Origin: Chryseobacterium sp. HSC-36S06
GTDB lineage: Bacteria; Bacteroidota; Bacteroidia; Flavobacteriales; Weeksellaceae
Length of the DNA stretch: 64,000 nt
Assembly: GCF_024171485.1 (NCBI RefSeq)
Contig: NZ_JALJZX010000002.1
Coordinates: 744,001 to 808,000, forward strand
Direction: 5' to 3'
The notes beneath the pieces are model-generated. The model saw only the letters and a program-made list of their open reading frames with translations. It searched no databases and had not been told where the DNA came from. The stretch's first letter is position 1, and each line of letters starts with the position of its first letter. The position numbers and the translations under genes are program-made. Below are positions 1 to 8,187 of this stretch, in pieces.

Positions 1-1
1 A

Positions 2-820
2 GGGGGTTTTAACGCCGTGGCAAAAGGAATGCAGCAGCTGGCCGAAGAATTGGGCGTAAAGTTTATGGTTAACGAAGAAGTGACAGAAATTTTCACAGAG
101 GATAATGATGCAAAATCCGTTATCACCAAAAACGGTGTTTTCGAAGCAGACATCGTGATTTCAGGAGCGGATTATGCACACACCGAGACTTTGCTGAAGT
201 CAACGGAGCAGAATTATACCTCTGAATACTGGCAGAAAAAAACTTTTGCGCCATCCTCTTTTTTATATTATGTGGCGTTCGACAAAAAAGTTCCGCAGCT
301 TCAGCATCATAATTTATTCTTTGATACTGATTTCGAACAGCACGCTGAAGAGATTTATGACACGAAAACGCTTCCGAAAAAACCACTGTTTTACGCCAAC
401 TTCTCCAGCAAAACCGATGATGAACTTTGCCCTGAAGGAAAAGAGATCGGCTTTTTCCTGATTCCTGTTGCGGTAGATTTAGAGGATTCAACGGAAATTC
501 ATGATCAGTATTTTGAATTGATTATGAACCGGATCGAAAAAAACACAGGCGAAAACCTGCGGAGTTCCGTTATCTTTAAAAAAAGTTTTGGGGTTCAGGA
601 TTTTAAAGAACGGTATCATTCTTGCCGCGGAAACGCATACGGACTGGCTAATACTTTGTTGCAGACCTCCGTTTTAAGACCCAGTATCGATAACAAAAAA
701 ATCAAAAACCTTTTCTACACAGGACAGCTAACGGTTCCCGGACCTGGTGTACCTCCGGCTTTAATCTCCGGAAAAGTGGTTACTGATTATATTCTTAAAA
801 ACAGAAACCGAATTTTATAA
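2..820 (+). CDS. crtI: Phytoene desaturase CrtI, C-terminal part (5' end outside window)
   Basis: FAD-dependent desaturase that converts phytoene to lycopene at the membrane. Only about 272 residues of a family protein of roughly 490 are present; the reading frame is open to the left edge (phase starts at base 2), so the in-frame GTG at 17 is not the start. Visible are the 'AKGMQQLAEELG' segment typical of the CrtI substrate/FAD region and the C-terminal FAD-closing motif 'YTGQLTVPGPGVPPALISG' near the end. It lies 11 bases ahead of crtB and clearly shares its transcript. The N-terminal Rossmann motif cannot be seen. Identification is firm because of the C-terminal motif plus the crt neighbours. 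Confidence 0.95.
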   Translation, partial: GGFNAVAKGMQQLAEELGVKFMVNEEVTEIFTEDNDAKSVITKNGVFEADIVISGADYAHTETLLKSTEQNYTSEYWQKKTFAPSSFLYYVAFDKKVPQLQHHNLFFDTDFEQHAEEIYDTKTLPKKPLFYANFSSKTDDELCPEGKEIGFFLIPVAVDLEDSTEIHDQYFELIMNRIEKNTGENLRSSVIFKKSFGVQDFKERYHSCRGNAYGLANTLLQTSVLRPSIDNKKIKNLFYTGQLTVPGPGVPPALISGKVVTDYILKNRNRIL

Positions 821-831
821 AAACCAAACCG

Positions 832-1677
832 ATGAATAACTTAGAAATTTTCAACAAAGTGTGCGGGCAGTCGTCTAAGTTAGTGACTGAAAAATACAGC
901 ACCTCCTTTTCCCGGGCTTCTACCCTTTTTCAGCCTGAAATCCGTCAGCACATTTACAACATTTATGGTTTTGTACGTTTCGCAGACGAAATTGTAGATA
1001 CCTTTCACGACTATGATAAAGCCAAACTTCTGGAGGAATTTGAGCAGAATTACCGTTCGGCACTCGAAAACGGAATATCTCTGAATCCAATTTTACAGTC
1101 TTTCTGTTTAACCCAAAGAGAGAAAAATATTCCTCAACATTTGGTTGATGCGTTTTTACATTCCATGAAAATGGATTTGGGCGACATCAAAAACTTTAAT
1201 GATGAAAAATATAACGAATACATTTACGGCTCTGCCGAAGTGGTTGGTTTAATGTGTCTGAAGGTTTTTGTAGACGGAAATGTGGAAGAATACAACAGAC
1301 TAAAACCTTATGCGCAGAGTTTGGGTGCGGCATTTCAGAAGATCAATTTTTTACGCGACATCAGTGCAGATTTTAATGATCTGAACAGAATGTATTTTCC
1401 GAATGTGGATTTCAGTAAGTTCAGTTCGCAGGCAAAGCAACAGATCGAAGCCGACATTGCCAAAGATTTCGCCCATGCATTTATCGGGATTAAAATGCTT
1501 CCGATTTCGAGCAGAATTGCCGTATTCATGGCGTATAAATATTATATTAATTTGTTTAAGAAAATACGCAGGACAAAACCTGAACTTCTTCTCACGAAAA
1601 GAATCAGAGTTTCAAACGCCAGAAAAATTTACCTATTCGGTGAAATGATGCTTAACAAAAACTTCAATTTAGTCTGA
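832..1677 (+). CDS. crtB: Phytoene synthase CrtB
   Basis: Condenses two geranylgeranyl diphosphates to phytoene, the first committed carotenoid step. The 281-residue protein has both Asp-rich Mg-diphosphate motifs of the squalene/phytoene synthase family: 'FADEIVD' (D about 52 and 56) and 'FLRDISADFND' (D about 176 and 180), followed by 'RMYFP'. Length matches bacterial CrtB. It follows crtI by 11 bases and precedes a small secreted protein by 9 bases, so it belongs to the same operon. The start ATG at 832 is the only one consistent with the N-terminal family sequence. Confidence 0.96.
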   Translation: MNNLEIFNKVCGQSSKLVTEKYSTSFSRASTLFQPEIRQHIYNIYGFVRFADEIVDTFHDYDKAKLLEEFEQNYRSALENGISLNPILQSFCLTQREKNIPQHLVDAFLHSMKMDLGDIKNFNDEKYNEYIYGSAEVVGLMCLKVFVDGNVEEYNRLKPYAQSLGAAFQKINFLRDISADFNDLNRMYFPNVDFSKFSSQAKQQIEADIAKDFAHAFIGIKMLPISSRIAVFMAYKYYINLFKKIRRTKPELLLTKRIRVSNARKIYLFGEMMLNKNFNLV

Positions 1678-1686
1678 GATTTTAAA

Positions 1687-2145
1687 ATGAAAAAGATATT
1701 TTTTGCCATTTTTAGTTGTCTTACTATGATGATTGACGCGCAGGATTTAACGGATTTCAGGCTTCTTCTACAGAAAGGAGAAAATTCTGAGAGCGCTACA
1801 AAAACCCTGATCAACAGCTCAAAAGAAACTTATACAAAAACTAAAAAACCTATTTACGAAGCGTTTTATGCAGTCGGAAATTTCTTTATGGCGAAACATG
1901 CCGTAAATCCCTGGAACAAATTTTCGTACTTCAACAAAGGAAAAAAAGCGCTGGATAATGCCGTAAGCAAAGATCCAAATAATCTGGAAATCCGTTTTAT
2001 GAGGTATATCTCGCAGGAACAGACACCGGCTTTTCTGGGTTACAACAAAGATTTGAAAAGCGACAAAACCTTTATCTTAGCAGAGTACAAAAAATCGAAA
2101 GACGAGGATTTGAACAAAAGAATCAAAATGCATTTAAAACTGTAA
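1687..2145 (+). CDS. Secreted protein of unknown function in the carotenoid operon
   Basis: I do not recognise a named family. The 152-residue protein starts with a signal peptide (MKK, then a hydrophobic stretch ending ...MMIDAQ, residues 1-19), so it is probably periplasmic. The rest is Lys-rich and mostly helical, with a segment around residues 75-105 ('FNKGKKALDNAVSKDPNN') that reads like a single TPR-type helical hairpin. It is sandwiched between crtB (9 bases away) and crtZ (4 bases away), so it is co-transcribed with pigment genes. A role in pigment handling is inference from position only. Confidence 0.8.
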   Translation: MKKIFFAIFSCLTMMIDAQDLTDFRLLLQKGENSESATKTLINSSKETYTKTKKPIYEAFYAVGNFFMAKHAVNPWNKFSYFNKGKKALDNAVSKDPNNLEIRFMRYISQEQTPAFLGYNKDLKSDKTFILAEYKKSKDEDLNKRIKMHLKL

Positions 2146-2149
2146 CAAA

Positions 2150-2617
2150 ATGGACGCGCTACTTTATATACTGATCACGCTGCTGGTTTTCGTCTCGATG
2201 GAAGGCGTAACCTGGCTTACCCACAAATATATTATGCATGGTTTGGGATGGTATTTTCATGAAGATCACCACCAGCCGGGCTATCCTCATATTTTCGAAA
2301 AAAACGACTTCTTTTTCGTGGTTTTCGCAATCCCGAGCATTTTACTGTTTTACTTCGGAACGCGTGGCGAAATCAACTGGATGTTTTTTGTGGGATTAGG
2401 AATTTTGCTTTACGGAATGGGCTACTTTTTAGTGCATGATGTGTTAATTCACCGCCGGTTCAAATGGTTCGACAAGACCAACAACTGGTATTTCAGAGGG
2501 TTAAGAAAAGCCCACAAAATTCATCACAAACATTTGGGAAAAGAAGAAGGCGAATGCTTCGGGATGCTCTTCGTTCCGTTGAAATATTTCCGCGAAGCCA
2601 AATTATCAACTTCATAA
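2150..2617 (+). CDS. crtZ: Beta-carotene hydroxylase CrtZ
   Basis: Di-iron membrane hydroxylase that adds 3/3'-hydroxyls to beta-carotene, giving zeaxanthin. The 155-residue protein carries the His clusters of the fatty-acid-hydroxylase superfamily: 'HKYIMH' (H25, H30), 'HEDHH' (H37, H40, H41), then 'HDVLIHRRF' and 'HKIHHKH'. These sit between hydrophobic segments at about 1-20, 53-70 and 75-98. Length fits bacterial CrtZ. Its stop lies 10 bases before the lycopene cyclase. With the neighbouring genes it defines the end product as zeaxanthin or a derivative. Confidence 0.95.
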   Translation: MDALLYILITLLVFVSMEGVTWLTHKYIMHGLGWYFHEDHHQPGYPHIFEKNDFFFVVFAIPSILLFYFGTRGEINWMFFVGLGILLYGMGYFLVHDVLIHRRFKWFDKTNNWYFRGLRKAHKIHHKHLGKEEGECFGMLFVPLKYFREAKLSTS

Positions 2618-2627
2618 AATTTAAATC

Positions 2628-3353
2628 TTGCAGTCGTATTATTATTTATTACTCGATATTCTGAGCTTTTCTATTCCTTTTCTCTTCAGTTTCGAGCGGA
2701 AAAGAATGCACTTCATTCAGTACTGGAAAGCTTTTTTCTCAGCAATTCTACTGGTCGGATTATTCTTTATCGCTTGGGATATTTACTTTACCCATATGAA
2801 AGTTTGGGGATTCAATGATGAATATTTAATTGGCGTCCGGATTTTTCAGATGCCGCTTGAGGAATACCTTTTCTTCCTGCTTATTCCTTACGCAAGCGTT
2901 TTCATTCACTATTCACTGGAACATTTTATTCCTAAAGTAATTTTGAATAAAAGCATCACCAAATGGATTACCTACATCCTATTTGTCGTGAGTTTTTCAG
3001 TCGCGGTATTCAACTATGATAAAATATACACGGTTTGCAGTTTCGGACTTTTTGCTTTGCTGATGCTGCTCCAGATCATTTATAAATGGAAGGATGCACA
3101 AAGGTTTTACCTGAGTTTTATTGTCATCTACATTCCGTTCTATTTTGTGAATAATGCGTTGACCGGGAATTACTCCGAAAATCCTGTTGTATTTTATGAC
3201 GATACTGAAAACCTTGGAATCCGCGTAGGAACAATGCCTCTGGAAGACAGTTTCTACTGTTTCGCACTTTTGTACAGCATCGTTTTGGTTTTTGAATATT
3301 TTAAAAGGAAATGGAACTATTCACCAGCACCAATCAGCAATTATGGAAATTAA
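2628..3353 (+). CDS. Fused two-domain lycopene beta-cyclase (CrtYc/CrtYd type)
   Basis: Membrane lycopene cyclase making beta-carotene from lycopene. The 241-residue protein has about seven membrane segments and two copies of the short lycopene-cyclase signature, 'MPLEEYLFF' (about residues 75-83) and 'MPLEDSFYCF' (about 203-212). The heterodimeric CrtYc and CrtYd halves of actinobacteria are therefore fused here. The start is TTG at 2628: an in-frame TAA lies at 2622-2624, no ATG or GTG occurs between, and the next ATG would remove the first membrane helix. The 3' end overlaps the SRPBCC gene by 11 bases. Family assignment is firm; the start codon is inferred. Confidence 0.92.
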   Translation: MQSYYYLLLDILSFSIPFLFSFERKRMHFIQYWKAFFSAILLVGLFFIAWDIYFTHMKVWGFNDEYLIGVRIFQMPLEEYLFFLLIPYASVFIHYSLEHFIPKVILNKSITKWITYILFVVSFSVAVFNYDKIYTVCSFGLFALLMLLQIIYKWKDAQRFYLSFIVIYIPFYFVNNALTGNYSENPVVFYDDTENLGIRVGTMPLEDSFYCFALLYSIVLVFEYFKRKWNYSPAPISNYGN

Positions 3354-3825
3354 AATCACCAAACAATCCGGAATTTACACGCTGACTTCCGAACAGATTC
3401 TTCCGATTTCTCTGGAAAAAGCCTGGGCATTTTTCACCGTTCCCACCAATCTGGATAAGATTACGCCAGACGAAATGAATTTCTGCATCACCAATAATCC
3501 AGGTACCGAAACCTATCAGGGCCAAATCATCACCTATAAAATCGGAATTTTACCGTTGATTAAAAGCAACTGGATTACCGAAATCACTCATTTCGTAAAA
3601 GAGAAATTTTTCGTTGATGAGCAGCGTTTCGGACCTTATGCGATGTGGCATCACGAACATCATTTCGAAGAAATACAGGACGGAAAAGTAAAAATGACCG
3701 ACATCGTCAATTTTAAAATGCCTTTGGGAATTTTTGGCGACTTAATTGCTGGAAAAGCAGTAAGAAATAAAGTAAAATTCATTTTCGAAAGCCGCTACAG
3801 AATTCTCGAAAAAATAATTATCTGA
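3343..3825 (+). CDS. SRPBCC (START/Bet v1-like) family protein
   Basis: A 160-residue protein with the SRPBCC fold pattern: an N-terminal strand ('YTLTSEQILPISLEKAWAFF'), a central 'W-ITEITHF' strand and a C-terminal 'KMPLGIFGDLIAG' plus long helix, as in polyketide-cyclase/dehydrase-like lipid-binding proteins. The start at ATG 3343 is preferred over an upstream in-frame ATG (3292), because the latter would extend deep into the cyclase gene. It overlaps the cyclase by 11 bases, and its TGA overlaps the next ATG by one base (TGATG), indicating translational coupling. Binding of a hydrophobic ligand such as a carotenoid precursor is inference. Confidence 0.85.
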   Translation: MEIKITKQSGIYTLTSEQILPISLEKAWAFFTVPTNLDKITPDEMNFCITNNPGTETYQGQIITYKIGILPLIKSNWITEITHFVKEKFFVDEQRFGPYAMWHHEHHFEEIQDGKVKMTDIVNFKMPLGIFGDLIAGKAVRNKVKFIFESRYRILEKIII

Positions 3826-5252
3826 TGAAAATCTTTCTCACCGGCGTAACAGGATATATTGGTAAAAGGCTTCTCATCCAGTTATTGGAGGAAGGTCATT
3901 CTGTGGTCTGCTCAGTCAGGGACAGAAAAAGATTCAGCACCAGACTATTTCATAATCATCTTCACCAACTGGAGATTGTTGAAAACGATTTTCTGGATGA
4001 TTCGACACTGGAAAATATTCCCAAAGATATTGATCACGCTTATTATCTGATTCATTCTATGTCTTCAGATGATGGCGACTTTGAGGAAAAAGAAAAAATT
4101 TCTGCAGAAAATTTTAAATATGCCCTCGAAGGATCTGCAGTGAAACAGGTGATTTTCCTTACAGGAATCATTAATGAACAGAAACTCTCAAAACACCTTC
4201 AATCCAGAAAAATGGTTGAGGAATCTCTGAAAAGTGAGAAGTATGCGTTAACGAGTCTCCGTGCAGGAATTATCGTGGGCTCAGGCAGCGCTTCTTTCGA
4301 AATCATCCGTGATCTGGTTGAGAAACTTCCGGTGATGGTCGCGCCAAAATGGTTGAAAACAAAATGTCAGCCGATTGCAATCAGAAATGTGATCCAGTTT
4401 CTGGTGGGCGTTTTAGGGAAGGAATTCACCTACAACAAAAACTATGATATCGCCGGAACAGACATCTTAACTTATAAAGAAATGCTGCTGCAATATTCGG
4501 AAGTGCGCGGTTTGAAGAGAAGCGTGTTTACCGTACCTGTGATGACGCCAAAACTTTCATCTTACTGGCTTTATTTTATTACAAGCACCAGCTATTCATT
4601 GGCGCAAAACCTCGTCGATAGTATGAAAATTGATGTAATCGCCAAAAAGAATACATTAGCCCAAGATCTGGGAATCAAGTTATTTTCCTATAAAGAAGCG
4701 ATCGGGCTGGCGTTCGACAAAATTAAACAGAATGACGTGCTTTCCAGTTGGTACGATTCGTTTTCAAGCCCTTTTCATGCGAGAAATGTATGGCAATATC
4801 TGGAAGTTCCTTCCAAAGGCTGTTTTAAAGATATCCGTGAAATGAAAGTGGATTCTGAAGAGTTGGCAACAGAAAGAATTTTCAGCATCGGCGGGAAAAC
4901 CGGCTGGTATTACGCAGATTTCCTCTGGAAAATCCGTGGATTTTTAGATAAACTTTTTGGCGGCGTAGGACTCCGGCGTGGACGAAGAAACCTGAATGCT
5001 CTGGAAGCTGGTGATTCTGTAGATTTCTGGCGCGTTTTGTATGCCGACAAAGAGGAAAAACGCTTACTTTTATTCGCTGAAATGAAAGTTCCCGGCGAAG
5101 CCTGGCTCGAGTTTAAAATCAAAGACGGAATTCTTCATCAGGAAGCCACGTTCCGCCCGCTTGGTTTATCAGGAAGATTATACTGGTATTCTGTACTTCC
5201 TTTTCACGGATTGATTTTCAACGGAATGCTGAGAAAACTGGCAGGAAAATAA
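3825..5252 (+). CDS. SDR-type NAD(P)-binding oxidoreductase with DUF2867 domain
   Basis: The 475-residue protein begins with an extended SDR Rossmann motif, 'FLTGVTGYIGKRL' (TGxxGxxG form, residues 4-16), and an NmrA/atypical-SDR-like domain to about residue 290. This is followed by a C-terminal DUF2867 region (about 320-475) containing 'GGKTGWYYADFLWKIRG' and 'LPFHGLIFNGML'. Proteins of this build are common in Bacteroidetes and cyanobacteria, but their substrate is not known to me. It is the last gene of the crt operon and translationally coupled to the SRPBCC gene, so the two probably act together. Its stop is one base from the convergent ggt stop, with no terminator between. Confidence 0.88.
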   Translation: MKIFLTGVTGYIGKRLLIQLLEEGHSVVCSVRDRKRFSTRLFHNHLHQLEIVENDFLDDSTLENIPKDIDHAYYLIHSMSSDDGDFEEKEKISAENFKYALEGSAVKQVIFLTGIINEQKLSKHLQSRKMVEESLKSEKYALTSLRAGIIVGSGSASFEIIRDLVEKLPVMVAPKWLKTKCQPIAIRNVIQFLVGVLGKEFTYNKNYDIAGTDILTYKEMLLQYSEVRGLKRSVFTVPVMTPKLSSYWLYFITSTSYSLAQNLVDSMKIDVIAKKNTLAQDLGIKLFSYKEAIGLAFDKIKQNDVLSSWYDSFSSPFHARNVWQYLEVPSKGCFKDIREMKVDSEELATERIFSIGGKTGWYYADFLWKIRGFLDKLFGGVGLRRGRRNLNALEAGDSVDFWRVLYADKEEKRLLLFAEMKVPGEAWLEFKIKDGILHQEATFRPLGLSGRLYWYSVLPFHGLIFNGMLRKLAGK

Positions 5253-5253
5253 A

Positions 5254-6939
5254 TTACTCTACGGCCACCGAGTCATCACCGCGCCCGTCAGCAACTGCTA
5301 CCGCATTTCCTTTTTCATCAATCACAATCATTTCGGTTCTGCCGATCTGGGAAACCTTTTCGATCTTGTAATTCATCTTTTCGAGATTCTGAATGGTGGT
5401 TTCAGGAAAATGATTTTCAACCATAACACTTTCAGGAAGCCACTGGTGATGAAACTTTGGTGCATTCACGGTCATTCCCGGGCTCAGTTTGAAATCGACA
5501 ACATTTACAATCGACTGATAAACCGATGTAGGGATCGTAGTTCCACCCGGAGTACCTACAATAATAAAAGGTTTTCCGTTCTTCATCACAATCGTGGGCG
5601 TCATTGAACTTAGCATTCTTTTTCCCGGTTTTATTGAATTAGCTTCGCCGCCTACCGCACCGAACATATTAGGAACACCCGGTTTAACAGAGAAATCGTC
5701 CATTTCGTTGTTCAGGAAAAATCCCGCGCCGGAAACTACAACTTTGCTTCCGTACAAACCGTTAAGCGTTGTTGTTACAGCGACCGCGTTTCCTTCTTTA
5801 TCGATCACCGAGATATGGGTGGTTTCTGTAGATTCTTTTGGCTGAGAAATAATTTTGCCTACTTCAGCACTTGGCGTCGCAAGATTTTTATTGAAACTTT
5901 TCCAACGGTTTCTAAGGTATTCATCTGAGATTAGCATAGACGTTTTGTCGGTGATAAAATCCGGGTCGCCCATAAATTCTGCGCGGTCTGCAAACGCACG
6001 TCTTTCCGCTTCCACCATAATCTGAACTGCTTCTGTTGAATTCTGCTGGTATTTTTCAAGATTTTCATAACCCGCCATTTTCAGCATTTGAGCAAGTAAT
6101 ATTCCGCCGCTTGACGGCAAAGGCATTGATACGATTTCATTTCCTTTGTAATCAAAAACAATCGGTTTTCTTTCCGCGACTTTATAGTTTTTAAGATCGT
6201 TTAAAGTGATGATTCCGTTTCCGTGTTTCATTTCGGCAACGATTAATTCAGCTGTTTTTCCTTCGTAGAAACCTTTTACACCGTTTTTCTGAATCAGTTT
6301 CAGCGTTTCTGCCAAATCCTTCTGAATCAGGATATCTCCCTGTTTCCACGCATTTTTCTTTTGGAAAACAGTTTGTATTTTATTATGCTCACTAAAATAC
6401 TGCATCTGGTTATTGAGCAGATTTGCTTCTTTTTCGGTGATGGCAAATCCCTGTTCCGCGAGATCGATTGCAGGCTGAATCAATTCTGACATCGGAAGTT
6501 TAGCATGTTTTAAAGTCGCATAAAATCCAGCAACAGATCCCGGAATTCCTACAGCCAACCTTCCGTTTTGAGACAAATCGGTGTTTGCGTTTCCTTTCTT
6601 GTCAAGATACATATCGCGCGAAGCTTTTGCTGGCGCCGTTTCCCGAAAATCGATGGTAAATTTCTCTCCTGTCTTCTTTACGCCAACTAAAAAACCGCCG
6701 CCACCAATATTTCCTGCCTGCGGATAAACCACTGCCAAGGCGTATTGTGTAGCAATTACCGCATCAAACGCATTTCCGCCCATTGTCATGACTTTAGCTC
6801 CGGCTTCACTCGCAAGCGGATGGGCTGAAACTACCAAACCCTTGTCCTTCGTTCGGATTTCTTTTACAATATTGATGTCGGTGAATTGCGCAAACACAAA
6901 GTTTGAAGAAATCAGAAGTAGAACCAGTGCTTTTTTCAT
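5254..6939 (-). CDS. ggt: Gamma-glutamyltransferase (glutathione hydrolase)
   Basis: Hydrolyses or transfers the gamma-glutamyl group of glutathione and related peptides in the periplasm. The 561-residue precursor starts with a signal peptide (MKKALVLLLISSNFVFA). The autoprocessing site is in 'TETTHISVIDKEGNAVAVTT' (about residues 368-387), where the second Thr of TTH is the family nucleophile that frees the small subunit. Substrate-loop motifs 'FLNNEMDDF', 'SSMTPTIV', 'GTPGGTTI' and 'APKFHHQWLP' follow, matching E. coli GGT closely. It is a single gene, convergent with the crt operon, with a -7 box at 6956-6963. Confidence 0.95.
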   Translation of the reverse strand: MKKALVLLLISSNFVFAQFTDINIVKEIRTKDKGLVVSAHPLASEAGAKVMTMGGNAFDAVIATQYALAVVYPQAGNIGGGGFLVGVKKTGEKFTIDFRETAPAKASRDMYLDKKGNANTDLSQNGRLAVGIPGSVAGFYATLKHAKLPMSELIQPAIDLAEQGFAITEKEANLLNNQMQYFSEHNKIQTVFQKKNAWKQGDILIQKDLAETLKLIQKNGVKGFYEGKTAELIVAEMKHGNGIITLNDLKNYKVAERKPIVFDYKGNEIVSMPLPSSGGILLAQMLKMAGYENLEKYQQNSTEAVQIMVEAERRAFADRAEFMGDPDFITDKTSMLISDEYLRNRWKSFNKNLATPSAEVGKIISQPKESTETTHISVIDKEGNAVAVTTTLNGLYGSKVVVSGAGFFLNNEMDDFSVKPGVPNMFGAVGGEANSIKPGKRMLSSMTPTIVMKNGKPFIIVGTPGGTTIPTSVYQSIVNVVDFKLSPGMTVNAPKFHHQWLPESVMVENHFPETTIQNLEKMNYKIEKVSQIGRTEMIVIDEKGNAVAVADGRGDDSVAVE

Positions 6940-6955
6940 GTCAGAAAATTTTACC

Positions 6956-6963
6956 CAAAAGTA
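6956..6963 (-). promoter_or_regulatory. Candidate promoter -7 box for ggt
   Basis: Read on the minus strand the sequence is TACTTTTG, a perfect TAnnTTTG Bacteroidetes -7 box, about 17 bases upstream of the ggt ATG. A TTTCGG-type element about 19 bases further upstream could serve as -33. The -7 match is seen directly; activity is inferred. Confidence 0.5.
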
Positions 6964-7066
6964 CTAAAATTGCTTTCGATACCGAAAAGTTATTTAGAGT
7001 CCGGAACCGCGAACCGGCTTGCCTCCCTTTTATAATTTAAATTTTAGAAGTCGGCGAACAAATGCG

Positions 7067-7147
7067 TTATTTGAGTGGAGCTCTTTTTGCGCAGCGAAGC
7101 GAAGCCAAAAAGCGGGAACGGAAGCCGTAGATTGTCGCCCAAATAAT
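7067..7147. repeat. REP-like imperfect palindrome in the ggt-tdh intergenic region
   Basis: About 80 bases with imperfect inverted ends (TTATTTGAGTGG at 7067-7078 against the complement of TCGCCCAAATAA near 7134-7146). An inner stem CTTTTTG/CAAAAAG (7083-7089 and 7106-7112) encloses a loop with a repeated GCGAA/CGAAG motif. It is not coding on either strand and is GC-richer than the surrounding spacer. It resembles the dispersed palindromic intergenic repeats common in flavobacterial genomes, but other copies cannot be checked here. Confidence 0.5.
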
Positions 7148-7185
7148 AAATCGTGATTTCGTTCGGAAAAATTCCTTAAATTTTT

Positions 7186-7193
7186 TAAATTTG
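7186..7193 (+). promoter_or_regulatory. Candidate promoter -7 box for threonine dehydrogenase
   Basis: TAAATTTG, a perfect TAnnTTTG element, 26 bases before the ATG at 7220. A TTCG sequence about 20 bases upstream (7162-7165) is a weak -33 candidate. Confidence 0.55.
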
Positions 7194-7219
7194 CTAAAAT
7201 CAATTTCTAAATTCTACAC

Positions 7220-8182
7220 ATGGAATCCTACACGGAAAAAATTCTTATCACCGGTGCGCTGGGACAAATCGGTACCGAACTCACAAACAGATTAGTTGAA
7301 ATTCATGGCGCTGAAAATGTAGTGGCTTCCGGACTCGACCGCTGGGATAAGAACATTACCTCTGCAGGTTTCTATGAAAGAATGGACGTTTCGAACACGC
7401 AACTGGTGAGACAGGTCGTGAAGGATTACGAAATTACAACCGTGTATCATCTTGCGTCTTTACTTTCCGGAACTTCTGAAAAACAACCGCTTTTTGCCTG
7501 GAAACTGAATGTAGAACCACTTCTGAACTTTTGTGAAATGGCTAAAGAAGGATTGCTTAAAAAGGTATTCTGGCCAAGTTCGATCGCTGTTTTCGGGAAA
7601 GGAATTCCGAAAGAAAATGTGGGTCAGGATGTGGTTTTGAATCCGACAACGGTTTATGGAATCTCAAAAATGGCAGGCGAAAAATGGTGCGAATATTACC
7701 ACGACAAATATGGTGTGGATGTAAGAAGTATCCGTTATCCGGGTTTAATTTCCTGGAAAACACCAGCCGGTGGCGGAACAACTGATTACGCGGTGGAAAT
7801 ATTTTATGAAGCCGTAGAACAGGGAAAATATACCAGTTTTATTTCGGAAAACACGGCGATGCCAATGCTTTATATGGATGACGCCATTAATGCAACTCTG
7901 AAACTGATGGAAGCACCGAAAGAGAGCCTCAGCGTTCATACTTCATACAATTTGGGTGGATTATCTTTTACACCTAAAGAACTTGCGGCCGAAATTAAAA
8001 AGGAAATGCCGGATTTTGAAATTGATTACAAACCTGATTTCCGCCAGGCTATTGCCGACTCGTGGCCGGCTTCCATCGATGATTCTATCGCGAAAAAAGA
8101 TTGGGGTTTAAATTATGATTTCGATATTACTGCGATGACGAAAGATATGCTGAAGAACCTGAAAGTGAAACTGGGGAATTAA
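7220..8182 (+). CDS. L-threonine 3-dehydrogenase, SDR type
   Basis: NAD-dependent oxidation of L-threonine to 2-amino-3-ketobutyrate, a route to glycine. The 320-residue extended SDR has the Rossmann motif 'ILITGALGQIGTEL' (residues 8-21), the catalytic pair in 'VYGISKMAGE' (Tyr/Lys, about 143-152), and motifs 'SSIAVFG', 'YPGLISW' and 'GGGTTDYAVEIF'. These match the SDR-type threonine dehydrogenases described from Flavobacterium frigidimaris and Cytophaga hutchinsonii rather than the zinc-dependent MDR enzyme. Length fits that family. A generic UDP-sugar epimerase is the alternative, but the GGTTDYA motif argues against it. Confidence 0.88.
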   Translation: MESYTEKILITGALGQIGTELTNRLVEIHGAENVVASGLDRWDKNITSAGFYERMDVSNTQLVRQVVKDYEITTVYHLASLLSGTSEKQPLFAWKLNVEPLLNFCEMAKEGLLKKVFWPSSIAVFGKGIPKENVGQDVVLNPTTVYGISKMAGEKWCEYYHDKYGVDVRSIRYPGLISWKTPAGGGTTDYAVEIFYEAVEQGKYTSFISENTAMPMLYMDDAINATLKLMEAPKESLSVHTSYNLGGLSFTPKELAAEIKKEMPDFEIDYKPDFRQAIADSWPASIDDSIAKKDWGLNYDFDITAMTKDMLKNLKVKLGN

Positions 8183-8187
8183 TCTGC

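Noticed and set aside
17-820. GTG at 17 as the start of the first gene
   Set aside because: The frame is open to the window edge and the protein would be only half a phytoene desaturase; the gene continues to the left.
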